This document shows positions 46,045 through 55,916 of a stretch of 64,000 nucleotides of DNA, in pieces; the first letter of the stretch is position 1; every line of letters begins with the position of its first letter. A program made the translations under genes and the position numbers. The notes beneath the pieces were generated by a model. It was given only the letters and a program-made list of their open reading frames with translations. It searched no databases and was not told the DNA's origin. Source of the stretch: Diprion similis (Eukaryota; Arthropoda; Insecta; Hymenoptera; Diprionidae). Location of the stretch: NCBI RefSeq assembly GCF_021155765.1, contig NC_060118.1, forward strand, positions 2,852,001-2,916,000. The letters are read 5' to 3'.

Positions 46045-46698
46045 TGCAACGTGAAGACGTTTAAAAGAAATAAGTGCGATTCGAGTCCGCGTACCCCTCG
46101 CAAGAGGGGAACCGGGAGGGGAATAGGCCCAGTGAGCCACCTTTGACCATTAGTCAGTATTCGTCACTCGAAGGTGTAACCAGCGCGTATTGTGATCTCG
46201 GAGTCAAGTGTACCCGTGAGTGAGTGTGTGTGCAGTGCGCTACGGCTATCAGAAAGTTCGGACAGGGTGCCCGTGAGCTACATCTCAGGGATTACCTGGT
46301 ATAAGGTACGAAATAAATTGATGTCCAAAACCTAATTAATTCACCCGTGTCGAATTTATCAGATTCCATTCCGTTCCTCCTCGCACGCTCTTGAGATTAT
46401 CCTCGAACCTCGCTCGGTAGCCGTGTTTCAGTCACGGACACACGACCCTCGGGCCGCCGACTTAGGTAGTTGGGGGCAAATATTCTAGTTTGGCTCGGAG
46501 TTAGATAAGACCAATCATATCCGACCTGGCGCTCAACATTGAAGAGGAGAAAGGTGAGAAAAAGCTTCGTGCCGGCGAGCCGTGGATCGCCGGCGCACGA
46601 CAAATCGGCCCGTTTGTGCCCCTGCATGTCTTCGCTTCATTGCCTTGGCGATTACACGTAGGGTAAAGAAAGAGTATTTTTGTCACAATTTTACCACA
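46045..46698 (+). mobile_element. Probable solo LTR
   Basis: A 654-bp segment starting TGCAACGTGAAG and ending TTTTACCACA interrupts the right arm of the inverted-repeat element and has no counterpart in the left arm. AAATTT flanks both sides (46,039-46,044 and 46,699-46,704). TG..CA ends, an AATAAA near 46,311 and higher GC suggest an LTR left by recombination. The family is not identified and the duplication lies in AT-rich DNA. Confidence 0.45.
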
Positions 46699-47229
46699 AA
46701 ATTTTTGTTAGCCTCACGGTTACTGAGATAAATCGAAAAAATCATTGGAAGCCTTAATTTCAAGATAGCGGCCGCTCTACCACCCTTAACGTCCGACAAA
46801 CTGAGTTTCACACTCATTGCCGACCCTTCCACGAAATGACAAAAAAAAATAGCGTTCTACCCAAAATTCTCAGCAAAATCACCATTTGCCCGTACTACAT
46901 ATGTATAATATAGGTAAAGTGATAACCCTGCCTCGTTACTCACGACCGATGGATATTCAAATTGCATGGACATGTATACCTCTTTGGGAAATTTCGACCG
47001 CCATACAACTTTTTTCTTTTCCATTACTATTATAACTTTACTCGCCTATTCGTATTTAAATTATTATAAAAGCTATCAAACGCATTATAAATAATTTACA
47101 GTCAACTCTATGTTTGTAGATGCAGCAAAGGTGATGTTCAGAGGAAAACACTCATCAGATAAAATGATCACTGGTGCGATTCAGGACTGGCTGAAATTAG
47201 CAAAGAACCGTTACACCTATGCGAACTGA

Positions 47230-48300
47230 AAAAGATGAACGAAAAGTACGACCGAAATTTGTTTTGACCATTGGTTGCAATATTCATCACTTTATTATTT
47301 CTATCACATACACACCTTGTATGTCGTGTAATTATCATTGGGCTCACTTAGAAAACGATGCTTTATTCACGTATTATACGATATTTTATATAGATTTTAT
47401 GAGCGTGTTGTTTCAAAGAGGTATATGAAATTAGTGAAATACCTCTACACTATCCAGATTTCTAGAGTTGTTATAATACTTTTAAAAAAACTTTACAAAA
47501 TTATCTATAAACATCAAGGAAAAAAATGAGCGTACGCTTAAGGGCAGAGCAGGATTTGTCCATTAGGTATGATGGTCCAATTGATGAATACGCTGAAAAG
47601 AAAAAAAAGAATTCGTCATGATAAGTAATATTATTTCATTCTCGATATGATTCATACTCATTTGACGATATAGGTTGCTAATTTATTTGTTAATACTTAC
47701 TTGTCAATGAAAATCGTTAGGCTATATTCAATCGAATTACAGGAGTCATCTGAAAGAAAAGAATTGATAATTACCATTTAAGTTTACGAATTCTAATCAA
47801 TACTTGTTACCTGAGCGTTATAACACGTACCTTTTTACGTACTGATTTACAGTGTGATATTTAGTCGAAGTAGAATTTCTTTTTTATAGCATTTCCAATA
47901 ATTTTTTTGTCTAGTTATAGTTTTGTATAAGCTTTATCATGTACTTCTCTTGCATACATATAGTGTATATTTACTTTTCATAAATGACTTTACCAGTGGT
48001 CAGCTATGATTGTTGTTTTTTTTGTTTTCTTTATCAGTTTAAGTTGCTGTTTTTTTTCTAATTGCTTTAGACGAATACTGGTACTTGTCTTTAAGCTGTC
48101 TGATTACCAGTACAGCATGTTCCTATCACTGATGCTCAGGAATGGTGTGAGCAAGTTTGTTGCGAACGCATTTATATAGTCATTTTTTATATTTTGTGAT
48201 ACTGTCATTATTTTAAGATAAAGTCTTGCGTATCTTATGATAAATAAAAATCATATTTGCGCCACACATTTTTAATCAGTTATTTCACTTAAATACCTTC
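47230..48300. other. AT-rich sequence, nothing seen
   Basis: Follows the last exon of the DUF4806-type gene and may include the right end of the CACTA-like element, but no terminal repeat could be paired. No supported ORF. Confidence 0.4.
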
Positions 48301-49110
48301 ACCGTTTGTACGTATATACGGTATATACCGGGACCATCTCTAGAAACTAAACAGGAACTGCGCATGCGCCAAATGATTCAATTTCATTGGTCAGCGAAAT
48401 TGCCCCGCGGAGTAATTTTCGTCAGCTAACCAAGGCGACCAACGTACACGAAATGTGACAAGGCTTTGAATATCTCGCGCGTAAAGTAGCGTATTGAGGT
48501 TAGGTTGTTATTTATTCCTACTTATCGTGAATTTTCGAAGAAAAGTGTCATTCAGCAATACCGTAGTTGATATTAGCAGATATTTAATCGACACAATAAA
48601 GGCGTCAATGGAGAAACAAATATCAAAAGCTACAGAAATTGGATCAGTTATTTATTGAAAGAAGAAAACTGAAATTAAATGTGGAACATCATCAACGAGT
48701 GGGAATCTAGACAAACTGAGGCAGGTAAGTAAAAATATTGTTTATTTCAAACAGATTCTTTATTTACATAAAATTAAAAATAAATGGATTGTTGAAACCC
48801 AGTAGAAGGTTGCTTCAGAGTAGATTTGTTACAGTGCAGTGCTCCAGAAGCCAGTAATCAGTGCCAATGAACATGAAATATTGAAATAAAATCAGTAACA
48901 AGGAATAAAAGAAATAGTGTATCTTGAAACACAAAGCTTAGGAGTACAAAAAGTAGCAATTCGTTTTTCTGTCGCAATTTATTGAAAATTAGTGGTATTC
49001 AAAACAATTAGAAGCGCTTGTCTGATGATAATATCTTTTAATATTTTCAGGTGGGAAACAAACATCATCGAAGCGAGACTAAAGTTGTCAGGCGTTGAAG
49101 CGTGTAAGTA
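48301..49110 (+). other. Possible promoter and non-coding exons
   Basis: A CpG-containing, less AT-rich stretch (GCGCATGCGC, CCCCGCGGAG, ATCTCGCGCG at 48,360-48,480) precedes segments with good splice signals. GAGGCAG|GTAAGTA lies at 48,724, TATTTTCAG at 49,051 and GCGT|GTAAGTAAA near 49,105. No long ORF is seen, so this could be the 5' end of a host or transposon transcript, or chance. The next sequence is the satellite block. Confidence 0.25.
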
Positions 49111-49144
49111 AATTTCTGATACTATGATATTTGCACATCATGTG

Positions 49145-49597
49145 TTTATTGGGTATGAGTCGAACCTGAAATTCTGACGTAGATCCGACAAACTTGCAGA
49201 CACTCAGCCAGCCCGAGCCGAAAAATCAGAAAAATGTTGGTAATTAGCCGAGAAAACCACAATTTTCGTCGGTTTTTGACCGATCTGACCAAGTTTCGAT
49301 CAAAATTAGAAATTCTTGAATGCGCTCGTCAGACTCCCGAACACTCGGGTCAGCACAGGAGAAAAATTAAAGATATCTCGATTTGGAGACGAGATAGCTA
49401 TGAATTCTACATTTTGCGAAGAAATTTCTTCAGTTATAAGTCGAACCTGAAATTCTGACGTGGGTTCGACAAACTCGCAGATACTCAGCCAGCCCGCACC
49501 AAAAAATCGGAGAAATGTTGGTTATTAGCCGAGGAAACCACAGTTTTCGTCGGTTTTCGACCGATCTGACCAACTTTTTATCAAAACCAGAAATTCT
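49145..49597. repeat. ~281-bp satellite, block 2 left of LINE
   Basis: About 1.6 units of the same satellite as 9,950-10,605. CTTGCAG and CTCGCAG markers at 49,191 and 49,474 give a period of 283 bp. It stops at CCAGAAATTCT, where the LINE begins, and resumes at 55,107 with the same bases. Confidence 0.92.
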
Positions 49598-49790
49598 GAG
49601 TTCGGTTCGAGCAGTCGCGCGAGAGAGACGTGTTTCTACACTCGCTCCACTAGTGCTTCTTATTAGTGTATCTACACGTCGCGTCTCGGGCGCGGCGTCT
49701 TCCTGAACACTTTTCCTGGTGGCACCCCTGCCCTGCTACCTCACATACCTAACTGTAAAGTTTAATACAAATAACGTAACCAATATAATA

Positions 49791-51135
49791 ATGGCACAAT
49801 ACAACCAAAGTTCCACTACACCTGACAACGCAAAGAGCAACAGAAAACAATTAGCTTCTTTCTCCAAAGTTGTGAGTAACAGTTTGTTCCCCAAAAAAAT
49901 CAAGCTATTGTCATCGACACTGTAGAAGGTATAGAGGTCAAGACGTATTTAAGAGCTATTGCTACGAAAACTGCACCAACGAACATAGTAGCCGCGTCTA
50001 AAATAGCACAGAACCGATTCTGTTGTTACTTTAATACCGCTAGACTAGTTGACGAACTAACTACAGAAGGAAACAATACGATTGAAATTAGCGGACACAA
50101 GTTAAAAATGCGGCCTTACGTTAGCAAAGCAAAGAGAGTCATTTTCGGTAACGTACATCCGTGCATTCCACACGACGAGATTACTTCCAAGCTGATAGAA
50201 CTTGGTGTCGTTCCTAAATCAAACATGAGCTCTATTCGGCTCGGATTTGATGAACCTGGCTTTACGCAAATAGTCAGCTTCAGACGACAGATATTTATAG
50301 ATCCAGACGACGTAAACAAACTGCCCACCGAATTCACTGTTAACTACGACGAGACACTCTACCACATATACGTTTCTACGGACAAAATCACTTGTTTCAC
50401 GTGCCATCAAGAAGGACACACGGCCAGGTACTGCCCCACGCTGAATGATATACAAACAGAGGTAATTCCTACCCAACAAACGGAAACACCCTGCATCAGC
50501 TGACAGATACGAGTGAGCTAAATCGAATGCCGGCCTCGACCACTAATGCCAGCACCTCCTACACACCTAGTACAAACGACGAAGCGTCTACTGATCATGA
50601 CTTGCAGGATAAGAATGCATTCGAATTTAAAGGAACACCCCTATTCAGAAAGCCCTCTTACGGTACTACTAAGCAGACAAAAAGGCCTACACCATCTACA
50701 TCCTCATCTGCACCTAGTTTAAAGGACACCACCGGTAAAGACTCACTGACGCAGAGTAAAACCAAACCACCTCACAAAAAGAAAAAAACCACACACGATA
50801 AAACTCCACCCTCGGATCTACAAACACAAATTGAAGCAGCGGCCTCAAGCATTGATGAATCCAAAACTGCGACTTTTCCTATTTCACCCAATGAATTATC
50901 TAAATTCCTAAATGACACATACAAAGCGAGATACAGAGAAGTTAAAACCATAGCGGTGAAATACGTTAGCAATAACGCCTCACTGATAGTTATGCTACAA
51001 GAAGTTTACAGTAAAATCACTGATTCCAAGCTAAAAGCGCGAATCACACGTATTATCAATAATTTAGGGGAGGATAAGAAGGATCCTGACGGAGCCGGCG
51101 ACGCCTCTACGTTCTCAGAGAGCCAAGAAGATTGA
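49791..51135 (+). pseudogene. LINE ORF1 (Gag-like), two frameshifts
   Basis: Start at ATG 49,791 (MAQYNQSSTTPD). The readable frame shifts at an A-run near 49,893-49,899 and again between about 50,450 and 50,500. The middle part has IVSFRRQIFIDPDDVN and a CCHC knuckle CFTCHQEGHTARYC (about 50,395-50,436). The C-terminal part (50,527-51,135) is Ser/Thr/Lys-rich with KPPHKKKKTTHDK. ORF1 proteins of such elements bind element RNA. The first shift is in a homopolymer, so sequencing error should be excluded before calling this copy dead. Confidence 0.82.
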
Positions 51136-51202
51136 TTGATAACAACTCTTTTTTTTTTTTTGTTTTTTTTTTTTTTTTTTTCCCTAACCCTTCTCCCACA
51201 TA
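51136..51202. other. T-rich spacer between LINE ORF1 and ORF2
   Basis: Contains T-runs of about 12 and 20 bases. The runs may affect how ORF2 is translated, or be unstable in assembly. Confidence 0.6.
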
Positions 51203-54200
51203 ATGGATCGCAATTATACTAAATTTTTGCCTACTAAGCTTAAGATAACCTTTTGGAATGCACGCAGCGTTTGCAATAAAAGGGAGGAAATTGAAAAAAT
51301 AATACAAGACCTAGATATTCTGATTTGCGTTGAGTCCTGGCTTAATAATAACGTCAAATTCCAATTTCCCGGTTTCAATACAATAAGACAAGACAGACAG
51401 TATGCATCTGGTGGCGGAATTGTTATTCTACTTCGCAAATCACTTAGGTACATTGTAATTAAGAACATACATCAGATCAATGTTCAAACCGAAATACTTG
51501 GCATCGAAATCACTAATTTAAAAGTTCCTCAGACTATAATTGTTTGCTACAAGCCTCCAGGCATTGATCTGACTGACGCTGAATGGGGCTCCCTTGTCGG
51601 CAATTCCAAAATCACATCAAACTGCTTATTAATTGGCGATTTCAACTCACACAATGAGGCTTGGAACTGTATAAATACGGATAATAACGGGAAAAATTTG
51701 CTAGAACAAGCAGAGAACCACAATTTATTCCTGCATAACACAAACACTATAACCCGATTCAACACCAACACAAATACAAACACTAATATAGATCTTGTTT
51801 TTACGACAATGAACATAGCACCTAATGTAAAAGTAAAAGTTACCGAGGACTCTCTGGGTTCCGATCACTTCCCCATACAAATAACGATTGACACTGAAAA
51901 GGAGATCTATTTCCAGAAAACCTTTAAAATACAGTCTAAACGCACTAATTGGAACGCTGTACGGGAAATACTTGAAAAAGAATATGCTAAATTTCTGCCC
52001 AACTTATATGACGAATTACCACCCACGGAAAAATACGACCTGTTCACACAAATTGTTAAAGAGGCTGTCATTGCATGTACACCAAAAAAAAAAAAGCTTA
52101 CCCAAAAAAATCACAGAAACCCAGTTCCATGGTGGGACAATGATTGTAATCGAGCCAAAAGACTGAGACAAGCAGCTTACAAGAAATGGGTATACACGGG
52201 TAACATTTCTGATCTCATTGATTATAAGAAAAGAAGAGCTACGACTAAAAAGTTATTCAAACAAAAGAAAAACGAATGTTATCGCAAATTTACTGAATCT
52301 GTCAATTTTAACGTGAACCTTAGTTACACATGGAACACTGCAAAAATTTTGAAAAATAAATGGATTAAAGTTAATCCCACGAGTAACGAAGAAAATGGTC
52401 AAAAAAGACAAAAGATTGAACTTGCTCTGAACAACCTGTGTCCGGTGTGGGTTGAAACCAATCCTACTGATATTCCACAAGCACCAGTAAATGAGTTTTT
52501 TGACGAAGCATTCACTTACACCGAATTCAATACAGCATTGAAATCCCGCAGTAACAAATCGGCTGCGGGCATGGATGGTATAAACTACGAAGTACTCAAT
52601 AATCTGCCGATCAAATACCACCTTATACTGCTAGACATACTAAATGAACTATTCGCCAAAGATATGTATCCTGCAAGCTGGATCAACACGTATCTACACT
52701 TCGTCGAAAAACCCAGTGGTAAGGGCCTTACGCCCTTGGCCCTCACGTCTTCTATTTGCAAAATTTTTGAACTAATGGCATCTAATAGACTTCGATGGTG
52801 GGTTGAGCGTCACAATTTACTACCTGACAACCAAACTGGTTTTCGCAAAGGTCTCTCCTGCGCAGATAACTTGGTCACCCTTAAGCTAGACGTAGAAAAT
52901 GCTCTCGACAAGAATGACCACGTTATGGCTGTTTTTCTTGACGTTAGCAACGCATTCAACGACGTTCACAGTCAGGTACTATTGCATAAACTAGCTCACG
53001 TTGGATGCTCTCCTAAAGTTCTTAGATTTGTTCACTTTCTCATTCATAAAAGGTTTATTTACACCGAAATCAATGATATCTACCCAAGAGAGACTTTTAA
53101 AGGCGTACCTCAAGGGGGTGTCTTGAGCCCTTTGTTGTATTTGATATACGTAGCCGATACCTTTACTGATATAGGAAACGATATTAAAGTACTTCAGTTT
53201 GCTGACGACGTAGTCATCTACCTTAGGACACCTGACCCCGTGGATGCTAGGCCTACTATAGAGAAAGCTCTTGATAAGGTTACTCATAGACTCAAAGAAT
53301 CTGGTCTAGAGGTATCTCCTGATAAGACTCGCTACGTTCATTTTAATAAAAAAGAGATTAACCCCGGCTCATCCGAGATTACTTTCGTTGGCAAAAATAA
53401 TGTCTCCACTCAATATGCTAAGTTCTTAGGAATTTACTTTGACTATCAACTCAATTTTGACAGGCATATACGATACGTTTTAGAAAAAACCAATAGATCT
53501 TTAAACATCATTAAGTTTCTTAGAGGCATCTGGTGGGGTGCACATCCTGAGACCCTATTGACGTTTTACAAAAGTTATGTTAGAACTATTATTGATTATG
53601 GTTCGTTCATTTACTTTCCGACCCAAAAAACAAGAAAAGAAAAGCTCGAAAGGCTGCAATTCTCGGCCATCAGAATGGCACTAGGATTGAGGTTGAGCAC
53701 ACCCACTAATGTACTTTTGGCTGAATCAAAAATGGTTGCCATACAACACAGGACAAAAACACTATGTAAAAACTTTCTGTTGAAAGCATTTAGCGTTAAA
53801 CGTTCTATTTCTAGACAAACTATCAAAGAATACGTACCGAGCTTTATTAAGGATCGCAGAAAAAAAGTCAATTTACTGACGGAATGTATTAAAAGTGTAG
53901 TTAGTATTGAACACCTGATCCACGTTGATGAATCACGAGGAATTTACACTTACGATTATTCAATTACAAAAACGGGTATCAGTACTGACATTGACATAGG
54001 TAAAAGGCTCCAAAAAAGCGACAAACCATATGAACTATGGCAGGAAATATATGGTTCAGAAGACTCTCTAAAAATTTTCACTGACGGCAGCAAAAGTACA
54101 AACAGCCTATCGGTAGGTACTGCTTGTATATGTCCTGAGTTAAAATTCGAGAAAACACGAAGTGTCAACAATAAAACCTCAATATTCACCGCAGAGTTAA

Positions 54201-54946
54201 TCGCAATTGCTGATGCTATGGGTCTTGCACTTCGCCACACCAACAGACACATACACATATTTACTGATTCACTAAGCGCTGTTCAAACCCTCAAGAACCC
54301 TACAAACAAAGCTGAAATTAATAGATTTACGCTCGAGATACGGAGTAAAATCGTTTCTTTCCTCAACAACAGTGTTGACAAATGTATGGTCAATATACAC
54401 TGGATACCTGCCCATGTCGGCATAGAGGGTAATGAAATTGCGGATAAACAAGCAAAAGTAGCTGCAAACCAACGACCATCATCATTGAAATTGCCCTATA
54501 CGGACCTCAAACCCTTTTTTAGACAACTTGACAGAAATGAAACAATTAAAATGACGATAAACCAAAGTACCAACAAAGGCCTGACATACTTTTCATCCTT
54601 TTATAAACCAACCATGAGACCTTGGTTCAAAGGACTAAAGCATAGTAGAGATTTTATAGTTACACTCTGCAGGTGTCGCAGTGGGCATGTTAATCTTAAT
54701 GAATCCTTATCCAAGATAAAAGTCATACCTAATGCAAATTGTGACTGTGGCTGCCCATCCCAGAACCTAAATCATGTAATATGGCAGTGTCCGACATACG
54801 ATGCACAGAGAGTTGCTCTACTAAAAGACCTGGCTAAGATGAAACAGTTTCCCCCATTCAATGTAGAATGCTACTTATCTACACCTGATATTAAAGTAAT
54901 GCTAGTCATACACAACTATCTAAATAAATGCAAGCTGCGAATCTAA
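51203..54946 (+). CDS. LINE ORF2: endonuclease-RT-RNase H
   Basis: An intact 1,247-residue frame from ATG 51,203. An apurinic-like endonuclease opens it (ITFWNARSVCNKREEIEKI, LLIGDFNSHNEAW, LGSDHFPIQI). RT contains KSAAGMDGINYEVL, VFLDVSNAFNDV, VPQGGVLSPLLY and FADD (residues 666-669). RNase H has IFTDGSKSTNS, FTAELIAIADAM, IFTDSLSAVQTL and IHWIPAHVGIEGNEIADKQA. The C-terminus has a CRCRSGH motif and CDCGCPSQNLNHVIWQC knuckle. All catalytic motifs look complete, so the protein could be active in trans even though ORF1 is broken. Confidence 0.95.
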   Translation: MDRNYTKFLPTKLKITFWNARSVCNKREEIEKIIQDLDILICVESWLNNNVKFQFPGFNTIRQDRQYASGGGIVILLRKSLRYIVIKNIHQINVQTEILGIEITNLKVPQTIIVCYKPPGIDLTDAEWGSLVGNSKITSNCLLIGDFNSHNEAWNCINTDNNGKNLLEQAENHNLFLHNTNTITRFNTNTNTNTNIDLVFTTMNIAPNVKVKVTEDSLGSDHFPIQITIDTEKEIYFQKTFKIQSKRTNWNAVREILEKEYAKFLPNLYDELPPTEKYDLFTQIVKEAVIACTPKKKKLTQKNHRNPVPWWDNDCNRAKRLRQAAYKKWVYTGNISDLIDYKKRRATTKKLFKQKKNECYRKFTESVNFNVNLSYTWNTAKILKNKWIKVNPTSNEENGQKRQKIELALNNLCPVWVETNPTDIPQAPVNEFFDEAFTYTEFNTALKSRSNKSAAGMDGINYEVLNNLPIKYHLILLDILNELFAKDMYPASWINTYLHFVEKPSGKGLTPLALTSSICKIFELMASNRLRWWVERHNLLPDNQTGFRKGLSCADNLVTLKLDVENALDKNDHVMAVFLDVSNAFNDVHSQVLLHKLAHVGCSPKVLRFVHFLIHKRFIYTEINDIYPRETFKGVPQGGVLSPLLYLIYVADTFTDIGNDIKVLQFADDVVIYLRTPDPVDARPTIEKALDKVTHRLKESGLEVSPDKTRYVHFNKKEINPGSSEITFVGKNNVSTQYAKFLGIYFDYQLNFDRHIRYVLEKTNRSLNIIKFLRGIWWGAHPETLLTFYKSYVRTIIDYGSFIYFPTQKTRKEKLERLQFSAIRMALGLRLSTPTNVLLAESKMVAIQHRTKTLCKNFLLKAFSVKRSISRQTIKEYVPSFIKDRRKKVNLLTECIKSVVSIEHLIHVDESRGIYTYDYSITKTGISTDIDIGKRLQKSDKPYELWQEIYGSEDSLKIFTDGSKSTNSLSVGTACICPELKFEKTRSVNNKTSIFTAELIAIADAMGLALRHTNRHIHIFTDSLSAVQTLKNPTNKAEINRFTLEIRSKIVSFLNNSVDKCMVNIHWIPAHVGIEGNEIADKQAKVAANQRPSSLKLPYTDLKPFFRQLDRNETIKMTINQSTNKGLTYFSSFYKPTMRPWFKGLKHSRDFIVTLCRCRSGHVNLNESLSKIKVIPNANCDCGCPSQNLNHVIWQCPTYDAQRVALLKDLAKMKQFPPFNVECYLSTPDIKVMLVIHNYLNKCKLRI

Positions 54947-55106
54947 CGTGATCAATAAAACAAAGGATATATTAGTTCTAAGTTCCTTTGCATCTAGCAC
55001 CATGTATACAATATAATATAATGTTATACTCTTTCTTTACTAATTCTGTAGCTAAATAACTTACTTGAGAAGTTAATAAAGCATATATTAAAAAAAAAAA
55101 AAAAAA

Positions 55107-55675
55107 CCAGAAATTCTCGAATGCGCTCGTCAGTCTTCCGAACACCCGGGTCAGCCTAGCAGGAGAATTGAAGATATCTCGATTTGGAGACGAGATAGCC
55201 GAGAATTCTACATTTTGCGACGGAATTTCTTCAGTTATAAGTCGAACCTGAAATTCTGACGTGGGTTCGACAAACTCGCAGATACTCAGCCAGCCCGCAC
55301 CAAAAAATCGGAGAAATGTTGGTTATTAGCCGAGGAAACCACAGTTTTCGTCGGTTTTCGACCGATCTGACCAAGTTTTTATCAAAACCAGAAATTCTCG
55401 AATGCGCTCGTCAGTCTTCCGAACACCCGGGTCAGCCTAGCAGGAAAATTGAAGATATCTCGATTTGGAGACGAGATAGTCGAGAATTCTACATTTTGCG
55501 ACGGAATTTCTTCAGTTATAAGTCGAACCTGAAATTCTGACGTGGGTTCGACAAACTTGCAGACACTCAGCCAGCCCGCACCAAAGAATCAGAGAAATGT
55601 TTGTAATTAGCCGAAAAACCACAATTATCGTCATTTTTCGACGGATCGGATCGAGTTTTGATCAAAACCAGTGTA
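55107..55675. repeat. ~281-bp satellite, block 2 right of LINE
   Basis: Two further units. CTCGCAGATACTCAGCC and CTTGCAGACACTCAGCC at 55,275 and 55,556 give a 281-bp period. It begins with the second copy of the LINE target duplication and ends near ATCAAAACCAGTG. Confidence 0.92.
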
Positions 55676-55722
55676 ACGACGTGCTCGTCGGTTATTCCCG
55701 AGCGGTAAGGAATAGACATTTT

Positions 55723-55727
55723 GGTTC
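55723..55727. repeat. Minus-strand gypsy target site duplication
   Basis: GGTTC at 55,723-55,727 is repeated at 60,040-60,044, directly outside the LTRs. Confidence 0.92.
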
Positions 55728-55901
55728 TGTTGGTATGTTATTAAAAACACATAATTAAGTCTTCATGACATTTTATTAAGGCAATACAAGTAATATATAA
55801 TTAACAAGCTGCATCCATGTTAGCACACGCTCTCGGCAATCTCTTGCTGCTACTTCGCATGCATACCAACCTTACTTCTAATAATTCCCTAGTCCTCAAC
55901 A
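55728..55901 (-). repeat. Minus-strand gypsy 3' LTR (174 bp)
   Basis: TGTTGGTATGTTATT to CTAGTCCTCAACA on the plus strand. Reads as identical to 59,866-60,039. Confidence 0.96.
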
Positions 55902-55916
55902 TCTCCCTTTTTTAAG

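Larger units (their letters stand above)
35549..46872. mobile_element. Long inverted-repeat element carrying nested insertions
   Basis: The left arm (from TGAGAATTTTGGGTAGAACG at 35,549) and right arm (ending CGTTCTACCCAAAATTCTCA at 46,872) are inverted copies. Both carry GTTAGCCTCACGG, GGCAAGATTAT, AACATGCTTCTTA and GAATAAATTCGAGC in mirrored order over several hundred bases. The gypsy element sits between the arms and the probable solo LTR (46,045-46,698) splits the right arm. Original length without them is about 1.5 kb. No coding capacity of its own is seen, so it is probably non-autonomous. Confidence 0.8.
23913..47229 (+). mobile_element. Two-gene CACTA-like DNA transposon, heavily interrupted
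   Basis: Two plus-strand genes belong together. Gene 1 is a CACTA/Transposase_21-type transposase (pieces within 23,913-32,518). Gene 2 is a spliced DUF4806-type accessory gene (exons at 33,255-47,229). Both are split by younger insertions: hAT (25,279-29,063), SWIM-YqaJ element (29,643-32,220), a foldback element (34,869-35,516) and an inverted-repeat element with nested gypsy and solo LTR (35,549-46,872). Without the insertions the outer element would be about 6 kb. Its own termini were not identified, so the given limits are those of the coding parts. Confidence 0.75.
33255..47229 (+). pseudogene. DUF4806-type accessory gene of the CACTA-like element
   Basis: Exons read as 33,255-33,465 (donor G|GTAAG), 33,631-34,074 (acceptor TTTCAG, donor CTT|GTAGGT), 34,621-34,780 (acceptor TTTTCAG, donor TTTG|GTAAA) and 47,120-47,229 (acceptor TTTGTAG). 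Exon 1 has MPYAVVEFL..CYWPP, the middle exon a FQEKFLRYFERLQA helix and PLKDMVTFEELDTLL. The last two exons hold RLAAIGGLTQRQSVMG and AIQDWLKLAKNRY before the stop. This layout fits DUF4806-containing proteins. A TAA at 33,741 and a one-base frame change at about 33,744-33,800 disable exon 2. The last intron spans about 12.3 kb because of nested insertions. Its role in transposition is unknown to me. Confidence 0.72.
49598..55106 (+). mobile_element. Non-LTR retrotransposon (I-like, RNase H-bearing), full length
   Basis: A 5.5-kb element with a 5' leader, two ORFs and a poly(A) tail, flanked by the 11-bp duplication CCAGAAATTCT (49,587-49,597 and 55,107-55,117). It is inserted in a satellite monomer: outside sequence resumes in register with CGAATGCGCTCGTCAG. 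ORF2 order is endonuclease, reverse transcriptase, RNase H, Cys/His tail, which fits I/Loa-type clades rather than Jockey. AATAAA lies near 54,954 and 55,075. Confidence 0.93.

Noticed and set aside
49719..49925. Separate small gene before LINE ORF1
   Set aside because: It is the N-terminal part of ORF1 in the frame preceding the A-run frameshift.
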